Positions 1 to 11,000 of a stretch of DNA of 64,000 nucleotides are shown in pieces. Within the stretch, counting starts at the first letter, position 1; each line of letters begins with the position of its first letter. Origin of the DNA: Coriaria nepalensis. Its lineage: Eukaryota; Streptophyta; Magnoliopsida; Cucurbitales; Coriariaceae. The stretch lies in NCBI GenBank assembly GCA_027186245.1, contig CP114483.1, positions 13,350,220 through 13,414,219 of the forward strand, given 5' to 3'. The notes under the pieces were generated by a model. The model saw only the letters and a program-made list of their open reading frames with translations, had not been told where the DNA came from and did not search any database. The position numbers and the translations under genes were made by a program.

Positions 1-415
1 TTGTTGTCTTCAATAGATTAATTGCAAGTTATGTAAGAAAATCATGTTTGAAGGGCGAAAATAGAATTCGTTCGGCTTAATTTAGAATGATTTCATGATT
101 ACGAGAGACTCAATGACATGATTTTAAGGCTAAACAAATGCGTTGTTGCCTTGAATCGATCAACGGCAAGTTATGCACGAAAGTCATGTTTAAACTGCGA
201 ATTTCGTACGAAGTGATATTGAATGATTTAATGACTAAAAGAGACGCAATAATACGACTTTAAGTCTAAAAAAATGCATAGTTTTCTTCAATAGATCATT
301 TGCAAGTAATGCATGAAACTCGTGTTTTAAATGCAAACATAGAATTGGTTCGACGTGCTTTCAAACAATTTAATGACATGAAAAGACTGAATGACATGCT
401 TTTTAAGGCTAAAGG
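1..415 (+). repeat. First unit, missing its first 6 bases
   Basis: The window opens at base 7 of subunit A, so only 415 of 421 bases of this unit are present. It is a long-allele unit (TTTAGAATG) and has ATTACGAGAG where most others have ATTACAAGAG. The truncation is simply the window edge. The array must continue upstream. Confidence 0.95.
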
Positions 416-555
416 AATGCATTGTTGTCTTCAATAGATTAATTGCAAGTTATGTAAGAAAATCATGTTTGAAGGGCGAAAATAGAATTCGTTCGGCTTA
501 ATTAAAATGATTTCATGACTACAAGAGACTCAATGACATGATTTTAAGGCTAAAC
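416..555 (+). repeat. Subunit A (140-141 bp)
   Basis: First subunit of the reference unit. It carries GAATTC at 485-490, followed by the main length polymorphism of the array: the AATTAAAATG allele gives 140 bp and the AATTTAGAATG allele gives 141 bp. The short allele is usually linked to CATGACTAC and the long allele to CATGATTAC, but the linkage is broken in several units. A third allele, GGATTATTTTAGAATG, is confined mainly to about 21.9-36 kb. The end of A has AAGGCTAAAC or AAGGCTAGAC. The AGAC form dominates between about 7.9 and 20 kb and is usually paired with the TGTG start of B. Confidence 0.93.
485..490. other. GAATTC present once per unit (reference copy)
   Basis: GAATTC sits in subunit A of nearly every unit and so recurs at 420/421-base spacing. 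It is absent in the unit at 2098 and in ten units between 44 and 58 kb: AAAATTC in units 44084, 44925, 46606, 47447, 49528 and 50368, and GAGTTC in units 49948, 54570 and 57931. Also per unit: ATCGAT once in B, and ATGCAT at the starts of A and C and inside C. Confidence 0.9.
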
Positions 556-691
556 AAATGCGTTGTTGCCTTGAATCGATCAAAGGCAAGTTATGCACGA
601 AAGTCATGTTTAAACTGCGAATTTCGTACGAAGTGATATTGAATGATTTAATGACTAAAAGAGACGCAATAATACGACTTTAAGTCTAAAA
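556..691 (+). repeat. Subunit B (136 bp), CpG-rich
   Basis: Second subunit of the reference unit. It is the richest in CpG: I count 9 of the 15 CpG dinucleotides in the 420-bp unit here. It contains ATCGAT near its start and the perfect 10-base palindrome TTCGTACGAA at 623-632. It also carries most of the diagnostic variants used to class units: GCG or GTG near the start; CAACGG or CAAAGG; TATGCACG or TATGGACG; ATATTGAATGATTT or ATACTGAAT(A/C)ATTT; ATGACTAA or ATCACTAA; and TAAGTCTA, TAAGTGTA or TAAGGCTA at the end. The B/C boundary is an A7 tract (688-694). Confidence 0.93.
623..632. other. Perfect 10-bp palindrome TTCGTACGAA in subunit B (reference copy)
   Basis: The palindrome is present in subunit B of most units and not in A or C. 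It contains two CpGs. A few units have a single change (TTCGTATGAA, TTCGTACAAA, TTTGTACGAA, TTAGTACGAA). It could be a short protein-binding dyad or chance; nothing else in the window supports a function. Confidence 0.6.
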
Positions 692-694
692 AAA
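688..694. other. A7 tract at the B/C boundary (reference copy)
   Basis: A run of seven A residues lies between TAAGTCT and TGCATAG in nearly every unit, the longest homopolymer in the repeat. Length changes are rare: one A fewer near 51061, and AAAAAAAAGC variants near 7416, 43935 and 46455. Such a tract can bend DNA and disfavour nucleosomes. That effect is inferred, not shown. Confidence 0.6.
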
Positions 695-835
695 TGCATA
701 GTTTTCTTCAACAGATCATTTGCAAGTAATGCATGAAACTCGTGTTTTAAATGCAAACATAGAATTGGTTCGACGTGCTTTCAAACAATTTAATGACATG
801 AAAAGACTGAATGACATGCTTTTTAAGGCTAAAGG
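692..835 (+). repeat. Subunit C (144 bp)
   Basis: Third subunit of the reference unit. Two linked alleles dominate its first half: CAAGTAATGCATGAAACTCG and CAAGTTATGCATGAAAGTCG. These are two changes about 11 bases apart that nearly always travel together. The stretch from GAATTGGTTCGACGTG to CAAACAATTTAATGACATG is among the least variable parts of the array, though sporadic changes occur, such as CTTCCAAAC in units near 24.3, 25.6, 27.6, 29.3 and 35.6 kb. The end, AAGGCTAAAGG, receives a 3-bp AGA insertion in eight units between 36.5 and 42.8 kb. Confidence 0.93.
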
Positions 836-3800
836 AATGCATTGTTGTCTTCAATAGATTAATTGCAAGTTATGTAAGAAAATCATGTTTGAAGGGCGAA
901 AATAGAATTCGTTCGGCTTAATTTAGAATGATTTCATGATTACAAGAGACTCAATGACATGATTTTAAGGCTAAACAAATGCGTTGTTGCCTTGAATCGA
1001 TCAACGGCAAGTTATGCACGAAAGTCATGTTTAAACTGCGAATTTCGTACGAAGTGATATTGAATGATTTAATGACTAAAAGAGACGCAATAATACGACT
1101 TTAAGTCTAAAAAAATGCATAGTTTTCTTCAATAGATCATTTGCAAGTAATGCATGAAACTCGTGTTTTAAATGCAAACATAGAATTGGTTCGACGTGCT
1201 TTCAAACAATTTAATGACATGAAAAGACTGAATGACATGCTTTTTAAGGCTAAAGGAATGCATTGTTGTCTTCAATAGATTAATTGCAAGTTATGTAAGA
1301 AAATCATGTTTGAAGGGCGAAAATAGAATTCGTTCGGCTTAATTAAAATGATTTCATGACTACAAGAGACTCAATGACATGATTTTAAGGCTAAACAAAT
1401 GCGTTGTTGCCTTGAATCGATCAAAGGCAAGTTATGCACGAAAGTCATGTTTAAACTGCGAATTTCGTACGAAGTGATATTGAATGATTTAATGACTAAA
1501 AGAGACGCAATAATACGACTTTAAGTCTAAAAAAATGCATAGTTTTCTTCAACAGATCATTTGCAAGTAATGCATGAAACTCGTGTTTTAAATGCAAACA
1601 TAGAATTGGTTCGACGTGCTTTCAAACAATTTAATGACATGAAAAGACTGAATGACATGCTTTTTAAGGCTAAAGGAATGCATTGTTGTCTTCAATAGAT
1701 TAATTGCAAGTTATGTAAGAAAATCATGTTTGAAGGGCGAAAATAGAATTCGTTCGGCTTTATTTAGAATGATTTCATGATTACAGGAGACTCAATGACA
1801 TGATTTTAAGGCTAAACAAATGCGTTGTTGCCTTGAATCGATCAACGGCAAGTTATGCACGAAAGTCATGTTTAAACTGCGAATTTCGTACGAAGTGATA
1901 TTGAATGATTTAATGACTAAAAGAGACGCAATAATACGACTTTAAGTCTAAAAAAATGCATAGTTTTCTTCAACAGATCATTTGCAAGTAATGCATGAAA
2001 CTCGTGTTTTAAATGCAAACATAGAATTGGTTCGACGTGCTTTCAAACAATTTAATGACATGAAAAGACTGAATGACATGCTTTTTAAGGCTAAAGGAAT
2101 GCATTGTTGTCTTCAATAGATTAATTGCAAGTTATGTAAGAAAATCATGTTTGAAGGGCGAAAATAGAAACCGTTCGGATTAATTTAGAATGATTTCATG
2201 ATTACAAGAGACTCAATGACATGATTTTAAGGCTAAACAAATGCGTTGTTGCCTTGAATCGATCAACGGCAAGTTATGCACGAAAGTCATGTTTAAACTG
2301 CGAATTTCGTACGAAGTGATACTGAATAATTTAATGACTAAAAGAGACGCAACAATACGACTTTAAGGCTAAAAAAATGCATAGTTTTCTTCAATAGATC
2401 ATTTGCAAGTTATGCATGAAAGTCGTGTTTTAAATGCAAACATAGAATTGGTTCGACGTGCTTTCAAACAATTTAATGACATGGAAAGACTGAATGACAT
2501 GCTTTTTAAGGCTAAAGGAATGCATTGTTGTCTTCAATAGATTAATTGCAAGTTATGTAAGAAAATCATGTTTGAAGGGCGAAAATAGAATTCGTTCGGA
2601 TTAATTTAGAATGATTTCATGATTACAAGAGACTCAATGACATGATTTTAAGGCTAAACAAATGCGTTGTTGCCTTGAATCGATCAACGGCAAGTTATGG
2701 ACGAAAGTCATGTTTAAACTGCGAATTTCGTACAAAGTGATATTGAATGATTTAATGACTAAAAGAGACGCAATAATACGACTTTAAGTCTAAAAAAATG
2801 CATAGTTTTCTTCAGTAGATCATTTGCAAGTTATGCATGAAAGTCGTGTTTAAAATGCAAACATAGAATTGGTTCGACGTGCTTTCAAACAATTTAATGA
2901 CATGAAAAGACTGAATGACATGCTTTTTAAGGCTAAAGGAATGCATTGTTGTCTTCAATAGATTAATTGCAAGTTATGTAAGAAAATCATGTTTGAAGGG
3001 CGAAAATAGAATTCGTTCGGCTTAATTAAAATGATTTCATGACTACAAGAGACTCAATGACATGATTTTAAGGCTAGACAAATGTGTTGTTGCCTTGAAT
3101 CGATCAACGGCAAGTTATGCACGAAAGTCATGTTTAAACTGCGAATTTCGTACGAAGTGATACTGAATAATTTAATGACTAAAAGAGACGCAATAATACG
3201 ACTTTAAGTCTAAAAAAATGCATAGTTTTCTTCAGTAGATCATTTGCAAGTTATGCATGAAAGTCGTGTTTTAAATGCAAACATAGAATTGGTTCGACGT
3301 GCTTTCAAACAATTTAATGACATGAAAAGACTGAATCACATGCTTTTTAAGGCTAAAGGAATGCATTGTTGTCTTCAATAGATTAATTGCAAGTTATGTA
3401 AGAAAATCATGTTTGAAGGGCGAAAATAGAATTCGTTCGGCTTAATTAAAATGATTTCATGACTACAAGAGACTCAATGACATGATTTTAAGGCTAGACA
3501 AATGTGTTGTTGCCTTGAATCGATCAACGGCAAGTTATGCACGAAAGTCATGTTTAAACTGCGAATTTCGTACGAAGTGATATTGAATGATTTAATGACT
3601 AAAAGAGACGCAATAATACGACTTTAAGTCTAAAAAAATGCATAGTTTTCTTCAATAGATCATTTGCAAGTAATGCATGAAACTCGTGTTTTAAATGCAA
3701 ACATAGAATTGGTTCGACGTGCTTTCAAACAATTTATTGACATGAAAAGACTGAATGACATGCTTTTTAAGGCTAAAGGAATGCATTGTTGTCTTCAATA

Positions 3801-5344
3801 GATTAATTGCAAGTTATGTAAGAAAATCATGTTTGAAGGGCGAAAATAGAATTCGTTCGGCTTAATTAAAATGATTTCATGACTACAAGAGACTCAATGA
3901 CATGATTTTAAGGCTAAACAAATGCGTTGTTGCCTTGAATCGATCAAAGGCAAGTTATGCACGAAAGTCATGTTTAAACTGCGAATTTCGTACGAAGTGA
4001 TATTGAATGATTTAATGACTAAAAGAGACGCAATAATACGACTTTAAGTCTAAAAAAATGCATAGTTTTCTTCAATAGATCATTTGCAAGTAATGCATGA
4101 AACTCGTGTTTTAAATGCAAACATAGAATTGGTTCGACGTGCTTTCAAACAATTTAATGACATGAAAAGACTGAATGACATGCTTTTTAAGGCTAAAGGA
4201 ATGCATTGTTGTCTTCAATAGATTAATTGCAAGTTATGTAAGAAAATCATGTTTGAAGGGCGAAAATAGAATTCATTCGGATTAATTTAGAATGATTTCA
4301 TGATTACAAGAGACTCAATGACATGATTTTAAGGCTAAACAAATGCGTTGTTGCCTTGAATCGATCAACGGCAAGTTATGCACGAAAGTCATGTTTAAAC
4401 TGCGAATTTCGTACGAAGTGATACTGAATAATTTAATGACTAAAAGAGACGCAATAATACGACTTTAAGTCTAAAAAAATGCATAGTTTTCTTCAGTAGA
4501 TCATTTGCAAGTTATGCATGAAAGTCGTGTTTTAAATGCAAACATAGAATTGGTTCGACGTGCTTTCAAACAATTTAATGACATGAAAAGACTGAATGAC
4601 ATGCTTTTTAAGGCTAAAGGAATGCATTGTTGTCTTCAATAGATTAATTGCAAGTTATGTAAGAAAATCATGTTTGAAGGGCAAAAATAGAATTCGTTCG
4701 GCTTAATTAAAATGATTTCATGACTACAAGAGACTCAATGACATGATTTTAAGGCTAGACAAATGTGTTGTTGCCTTGAATCGATCAACGGCAAGTTATG
4801 CACGAAAGTCATGTTTAAACTGCGAATTTCGTACGAAGTGATACTGAATAATTTAATGACTAAAAGAGACGCAACAATACGACTTTAAGGCTAAAAAAAT
4901 GCATAGTTTTCTTCAGTAGATCATTTGCAAGTTATGCATGAAAGTCGTGTTTTAAATGCAAACATAGAATTGGTTCGACGTGCTTTCAAACAATTTAATG
5001 ACATGAAAAGACTGAATGACATGCTTTTTAAGGCTAAAGGAATGCATTGTTGTCTTCAATAGATTAATTGCAAGTTATGTAAGAAAATCATGTTTGAAGG
5101 GCGAAAATAGAATTCGTTCGGCTTAATTAAAATGATTTCATGACTACAAGAGACTCAATGACATGATTTTAAGGCTAGACAAATGTGTTGTTGCCTTGAA
5201 TCGATCAACGGCAAGTTATGCACGAAAGTCATGTTTAAACTGCGAATTTCGTACGAAGTGATATTGAATGATTTAATGACTAAAAGAGACGCAATAATAC
5301 GACTTTAAGTCTAAAAAAATGCATAGTTTTCTTCAATAGATCAT

Positions 5345-5530
5345 TTGCAAGTAATGCATGAAACTCGTGTTTTAAATGCAAACATAGAATTGGTTCGACG
5401 TGCTTTCAAACAATTTAATGACATGAAAAGACTGAATGACATGCTTTTTAAGGCTAAAGGAATGCATTGTTGTCTTCAACAGATTAATTGCAAGTTATGT
5501 AAGAAAATCATGTTTGAAGGGCGAAAATAG
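5345..5530 (+). other. Chance open frame of 61 codons (not a gene)
   Basis: The frame runs from subunit C into A of the next unit and would start at TTG; the first ATG is at 5354. It is open only because TAG at 5480-5482, present in almost every other unit, is CAG here. It ends at the next conserved TAG in GCGAAAATAG. There is no promoter, codon bias, domain or conservation of the open state between units. The encoded residues simply translate the satellite, so I regard it as non-coding. Confidence 0.9.
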
Positions 5531-7866
5531 AATTCATTCGGATTAATTTAGAATGATTTCATGATTACAAGAGACTCAATGACATGATTTTAAGGCTAAA
5601 CAAATGCGTTGTTGCCTTGAATCGATCAATGGCAAGTTATGCACGAAAGTCATGTTTAAACTGCGAATTTCGTACGAAGTGATATTGAATGATTTAATGA
5701 CTAAAAGAGACGCAATAATACGACTTTAAGTCTAAAAAAATGCATAGTTTTCTTCAATAGATCATTTGCAAGTAATGCATGAAACTCGTGTTTTAAATGC
5801 AAACATAGAATTGGTTCGACGTGCTTTCAAACAATTTAATGACATGAAAAGACTGAATGACATGCTTTTTAAGGCTAAAGGAATGCATTGTTGTCTTCAA
5901 TAGATTAATTGCAAGTTATGTAAGAAAATCATGTTTGAAGGGCGAAAATAGAATTCGTTCGGCTTAATTAAAATGATTTCATGACTACAAGAGACTCAAT
6001 GACATGATTTTAAGGCTAAACAAATACGTTGTTGCCTTGAATCGATCAAAGGCAAGTTATGCACGAAAGTCATGTTTAAACTGCGAATTTCGTACGAAGT
6101 GATATTGAATGATTTAATCACTAAAAGAGACGCAATAATACGACTTTTAGTCTAAAAAAATGCATAGTTTTCTTCAATAGATCATTTGCAAGTAATGCAT
6201 GAAACTCGTGTTTTAAATGCAAACATAGAATTGGTTCGACGTGCTTTCAAACAATTTCATGACATGAAAAGACTGAATGACATGCTTTTTAAGGCTAAAG
6301 GAATGCATTGTTGTCTTCAATAGATTAATTGCAAGTTATGTAAGAAAATCATGTTTGAAGGGCGAAAATAGAATTCGTTCGGCTTAATTAAAATGATTTC
6401 ATGACTACAAGAGACTCAATGACATGATTTTAAGGCTAAACAAATGCGTTGTTGCCTTGAATCGATCAAAGGCAAGTTATGCACGAAAGTCATGTTTAAA
6501 CTGCGAATTTCGTACGAAGTGATATTGAATGATTTAATCACTAAAAGAGACGCAATAATACGACTTTAAGTCTAAAAAAATGCATAGTTTTCTTCAATAG
6601 ATCATTTGCAAGTAATGCATGAAACTCGTGTTTTAAATGCAAACATAGAATTGGTTCGACGTGCTTTCAAACAATTTAATGACATGAAAAGACTGAATGA
6701 CCTGCTTTTTAAGGCTAAAGGAATGCATTGTTGTCTTCAATAGATTAATTGCAAGTTATGTAAGAAAATCATGTTTGAAGGGCGAAAATAGAATTCGTTC
6801 GGCTTAATTAAAATGATTTCATGACTACAAGAGACTCAATGACATGATTTTAAGGCTAAACAAATGCGTTGTTGCCCTGAATCGATCAAAGGCAAGTTAT
6901 GCACGAAAGTCATGTTTAAACTGCGAATTTCGTACGAAGTGATATTGAATGATTTAATCACTAAAAGAGACGCAATAATACGACTTTAAGTGTAAAAAAA
7001 TGCATAGTTTTCTTCAATAGATCATTTGCAAGTAATGCATGAAACTCGTGTTTTAAATGCAAACATAGAATTGGTTCGACGTGCTTTCAAACAATTTAAT
7101 GACATGAAAAGACTGAATGACACGCTTTTTAAGGCTAAAGGAATGCATTGTTGTCTTCAATAGATTAATTGCAAGTTATGTAAGAAAATCATGTTTGAAG
7201 GGCGAAAATAGAATTCGTTCGGCTTAATTAAAATGATCTCATGACTACAAGAGACTCAATGACATGATTTTTAGGCTAAACAAATGCGTTGTTGCCTTGA
7301 ATCGATCAACGGCAAGTTATGCACGAAAGTCATGTTTAAACTGCGAATTTCGTACGAAGTGATACTGAATAATTTAATGACTAAAAGAGACGCAACAATA
7401 CGACTTTAAGGCTAAAAAAAAGCATAGTTTTCTTCAATAGATCATTTGCAAGTTATGCATGAAAGTCGTGTTTCAAATGCAAACATAGAATTGGTTCGAC
7501 GTGCTTTCAAACAATTTAATGACATGAAAAGACTGAATGACATGCTTTTTAAGGGTAAAGGAATGCATTGTTGTCTTCAATAGATTAATTGCAAGTTATG
7601 TAAGAAAATCATGTTTGAAGGGCGAAATTAGAATTCGTTCGGATTAATTTAGAATGATTTCATGATTACAAGAGACTCAATGACATGATTTTAAGGCTAA
7701 ACAAATGCGTTGTTGCCTTGAATCGATCAACGGCAAGTTATGGACGAAAGTCATGTTTAAACTGCGAATTTCGTACGAAGTGATATTGAATGATTTAATG
7801 ACTAAAAGAGACGCAATAATACGACTTTAAGTCTAAAAAAATGCATAGTTTTCTTCAGTAGATCAT

Positions 7867-8052
7867 TTGCAAGTTATGCATGAAAGTCGTGTTTTAAATG
7901 CAAACATAGAATTGGTTCGACGTGCTTTCAAACAATTTAATGACATGAAAAGACTGAATGACATGCTTTTTAAGGCTAAAGGAATGCATTGTTGTCTTCT
8001 ATACATTAATTGCAAGTTATGTAAGAAAATCATGTTTGAAGGGCGAAAATAG
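7867..8052 (+). other. Chance open frame of 61 codons (not a gene)
   Basis: This is the same frame and position in the repeat as the one at 5345. Here two point changes (A to T at 8000 and G to C at 8004) turn CAATAG into CTATAC and remove the usual stop. It begins at TTG and ends at the next conserved TAG. The stop was lost by different changes from those at 5345, consistent with random substitution in non-coding DNA. Confidence 0.9.
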
Positions 8053-11000
8053 AATTCGTTCGGCTTAATTAAAATGATTTCATGACTACAAGAGACTCAA
8101 TGACATGATTTTAAGGCTAGACAAATGTGTTGTTGCCTTGAATCGATCAACGGCAAGTTATGCACGAAAGTCATGTTTAAACTGCGAATTTCGTACGAAG
8201 TGATATTGAATGATTTAATGACTAAAAGAGACGCAATAATACGACTTTAAGTCTAAAAAAATGCATAGTTTTCTTCAATAGATCATTTGCAAGTAATGCA
8301 TGAAACTCGTGTTTTAAATGCAAACATAGAATTGGTTCGACGTGCTTTCAAACAATTTAAGGACATGAAAAGACTGAATGACATGCTTTTTAAGGCTAAA
8401 GGAATGCATTGTTGTCTTCAATAGATTAATTGCAAGTTATGTAAGAAAATCATGTTTGAAGGGCGAAAATAGAATTCGTTCGGCTTAATTAAAATGATTT
8501 CATGACCACAAGAGACTCAATGACATGATTTTAAGGCTAGACAAATGTGTTGTTGCCTTGAATCGATCAACGGCAAGTTATGCACGAAAGTCATGTTTAA
8601 ACTGCGAATTTCGTACGAAGTGATATTGAATGATTTAATGACTAAAAGAGACGCAATAATACGACTTTAAGTCTAAAAAAATGCATAGTTTTCTGCAATA
8701 GATCATTTGCAAGTAATGCATGAAACTCGTGTTTTAAATGCAAACATAGAATTGGTTCGACGTGCTTTCAAACAATTTAATGACATGAAAAGACTGAATG
8801 ACATGCTTTTTAAGGCTAAAGGAATGCATTGTTGTCTTCAATAGATTAATTGCAAGTTATGTAAGAAAATCATGTTTGAAGGGCGAAAATAGAATTCGTT
8901 CGGATTAATTTAGAATGATTTCATGATTACAAGAGACTCAATGACATGATTTTAAGGCTAAACAAATGCGTTGTTGCCTTGAATCGATCAACGGCAAGTT
9001 ATGGACGAAAGTCATGTTTAAACTGCGAATTTCGTACGAAGTGATAGTGAATGATTTAATGACTAAAAGAGACGCAATAATACGACTTTAAGTCTAAAAA
9101 GATGCATAGTTTTCTTCAGTAGATCATTTGCAAGTTATGCATGAAAGTCGTGTTTTAAATGCAAACATAGAATTGGTTCGACGTGCTTTCAAACAATTTA
9201 ATGACATGAAAAGACTGAATGACATGCTTTTTAAGGCTAAAGGAATGCATTGTTGTCTTCAATAGATTAATTGCAAGTTATGTAAGAAAATCATGTTTGA
9301 AGGGCGAAAATAGAATTCGTTCGGCTTAATTAAAATGATTTCATGACTACAAGAGACTCAATGACATGATTTTAAGGCTAGACAAATGTGTTGTTGCCTT
9401 GAATCGATCAACGGCAAGTTATGCACGAAAGTCATGTTTAAACTGCGAATTTCGTACGAAGTGATATTGAATGATTTAATGACTAAAAGAGACGCAATAA
9501 TACGACTTTAAGTCTAAAAAAATGCATAGTTTTCTACAATAGATCATTTGCAAGTAATGCATGAAACTCGTGTTTTAAATGCAAACATAGAATTGGTTCG
9601 ACGTGCTTTCAAACAATTTAATGACATGAAAAGACTGAATGACATGCTTTTTAAGGCTAAAGGAATGCATTGTTGTCTTCAATAGATTAATTGCAAGTTA
9701 TGTAAGAAAATCATGTTTGAAGGGCGAAAATAGAATTCGTTCGGCTTAATTAAAATGATTTCATGACTACAAGAGGCTCAATGACATGATTTTAAGGCTA
9801 GACAAATGTGTTGTTGCCTTGAATCGATCAACGGCAAGTTATGCACGAAAGTCATGTTTAAACTGCGAATTTCGTACGAAGTGATATTGAATGATTTAAT
9901 GACTAAAAGAGACGCAATAATACGACTTTAAGTCTAAAAAAATGCATAGTTTTCTGCAATAGATCATTTGCAAGTAATGCATGAAACTCGTGTTTTAAAT
10001 GCAAACATAGAATTGGTTCGACGTGCTTTCAAACAATTTAATGACATGAAAAGACTGAATGACATGCTTTTTAAGGCTAAAGGAATGCATTGTTGTCTTC
10101 AATAGATTAATTGCAAGTTATGTAAGAAAATCATGTTTGAAGGGCGAAAATAGAATTCGTTCGGCTTAATTAAAATGATTTCATGATTACAAGAGACTCA
10201 ATGACATGATTTTAAGGCTAAACAAATGCGTTGTTGCCTTGAATCGATCAACGGCAAGTTATGCACGAAAGTCATGTTTAAACTGCGAATTTCGTACGAA
10301 GTGATACTGAATCATTTAATGACTAAAAGAGACGCAACAATACGACTTTAAGGCTAAAAAAATGCATAGTTTTCTTCAATAGATCATTTGCAAGTTATGC
10401 ATGAAAGTCGTGTTTTAAATGCAAACATAGAATTGGTTCGACGTGCTTTCAAACAATTTAATGACATGAAAAGACTGAATGACATGCTTTTTAAGGCTAA
10501 AGGAATGCATTGTTGTCTTCAATAGATTAATTGCAAGTTATGTAAGAAAATCATGTTTGAAGGGCGAAAATAGAATTCGTTCGGCTTAATTAAAATGATT
10601 TCATGACTACAAGAGACTCAATGACATGATTTTAAGGCTAGACAAATGTGTTGTTGCCTTGAATCGATCAACGGCAAGTTATGCACGAAAGTCATGTTTA
10701 AACTGCGAATTTCGTACGAAGTGATATTGAATGATTTAATGACTAAAAGAGACGCAATAATACGACTTTAAGTCTAAAAAAATGCATAGTTTTCTTCAAT
10801 AGATCATTTGCAAGTAATGCATGAAACTCGTGTTTTAAATGCAAACATAGAATTGGTTCGACGTGCTTTCAAACAATTTCATGACATGAAAAGACTGAAT
10901 GACATGCTTTTTAAGGCTAAAGGAATGCATTGTTGTCTTCAATAGATTAATTGCAAGTTATGTAAGAAAATCATGTTTGAAGGGCGAAAATAGAATTCGT

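Larger units (their letters stand above)
416..835 (+). repeat. Representative complete unit (A-B-C trimer, 420 bp)
   Basis: This unit is used as the reference for the whole array. It is made of three related subunits in fixed order: A at 416-555 (140 bp), B at 556-691 (136 bp) and C at 692-835 (144 bp). Each begins with a version of AATGC(A/G)T(T/A)GTT and ends with a version of TTTAAG-(G/T)CTAAA. Hand alignment of the first 65 bases gives 13 differences for A against B, 12 for A against C and 14 for B against C, i.e. about 78-82% identity. The remainder of each subunit aligns less well and needs small gaps. The phase of the unit is arbitrary, because in a circularly permuted repeat any subunit could be called first. 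Confidence 0.95.
1..1676 (+). repeat. 841-bp two-unit block, two tandem copies
   Basis: The pair of units ending at 835 (a long unit followed by a 420-bp short unit) is repeated at 836-1676. The short units at 416-835 and 1257-1676 look identical by eye, including CAAAGG in B and CAACAGATC in C. The long units differ at the ATTAC(G/A)AGAG site. This indicates a recent duplication with an 841-bp period, i.e. two 420-bp units. Confidence 0.85.
1..7561 (+). repeat. Zone 1: dimers and single-unit runs
   Basis: Complete units start at 416, 836, 1257, 1677, 2098, 2519, 2940, 3360, 3780, 4200, 4621, 5041, 5461, 5882, 6302, 6722 and 7142. The left part is built of alternating long and short units (841-bp dimers). 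The short units here carry CAAAGG in B and the C allele GTAATG...ACTCG. The units at 5882, 6302 and 6722 form a run of three closely similar CAAAGG units with ATCACTAA. The unit at 2098 has lost GAATTC (TAGAAACCG instead of TAGAATTCG). No non-satellite sequence is present. Confidence 0.9.

Noticed and set aside
485..640. CENP-B box (TTCG....A..CGGG)
   Set aside because: TTCGTACGAAG in B matches the left half of the consensus but lacks the CGGG half. ATTCGTTCGG in A lacks the central A. Neither is a real match.
737..760. Octamer-like ATGCAAAC in subunit C as a transcription factor site
   Set aside because: It is one base off the octamer and expected by chance in AT-rich DNA. No promoter context or transcript evidence exists.
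764..840. Telomere-like TTTAAGG motifs
   Set aside because: TTTAAGGCTAAA recurs once per subunit at ~140-bp spacing as part of the monomer tail. There is no run of tandem telomeric repeats.
5345..8052. Family of small proteins encoded in the repeat (61-codon frames)
   Set aside because: Almost every other unit carries an in-frame TAG at the same place. The open cases lost it by unrelated point changes and would start at TTG, so this is chance read-through of a satellite.
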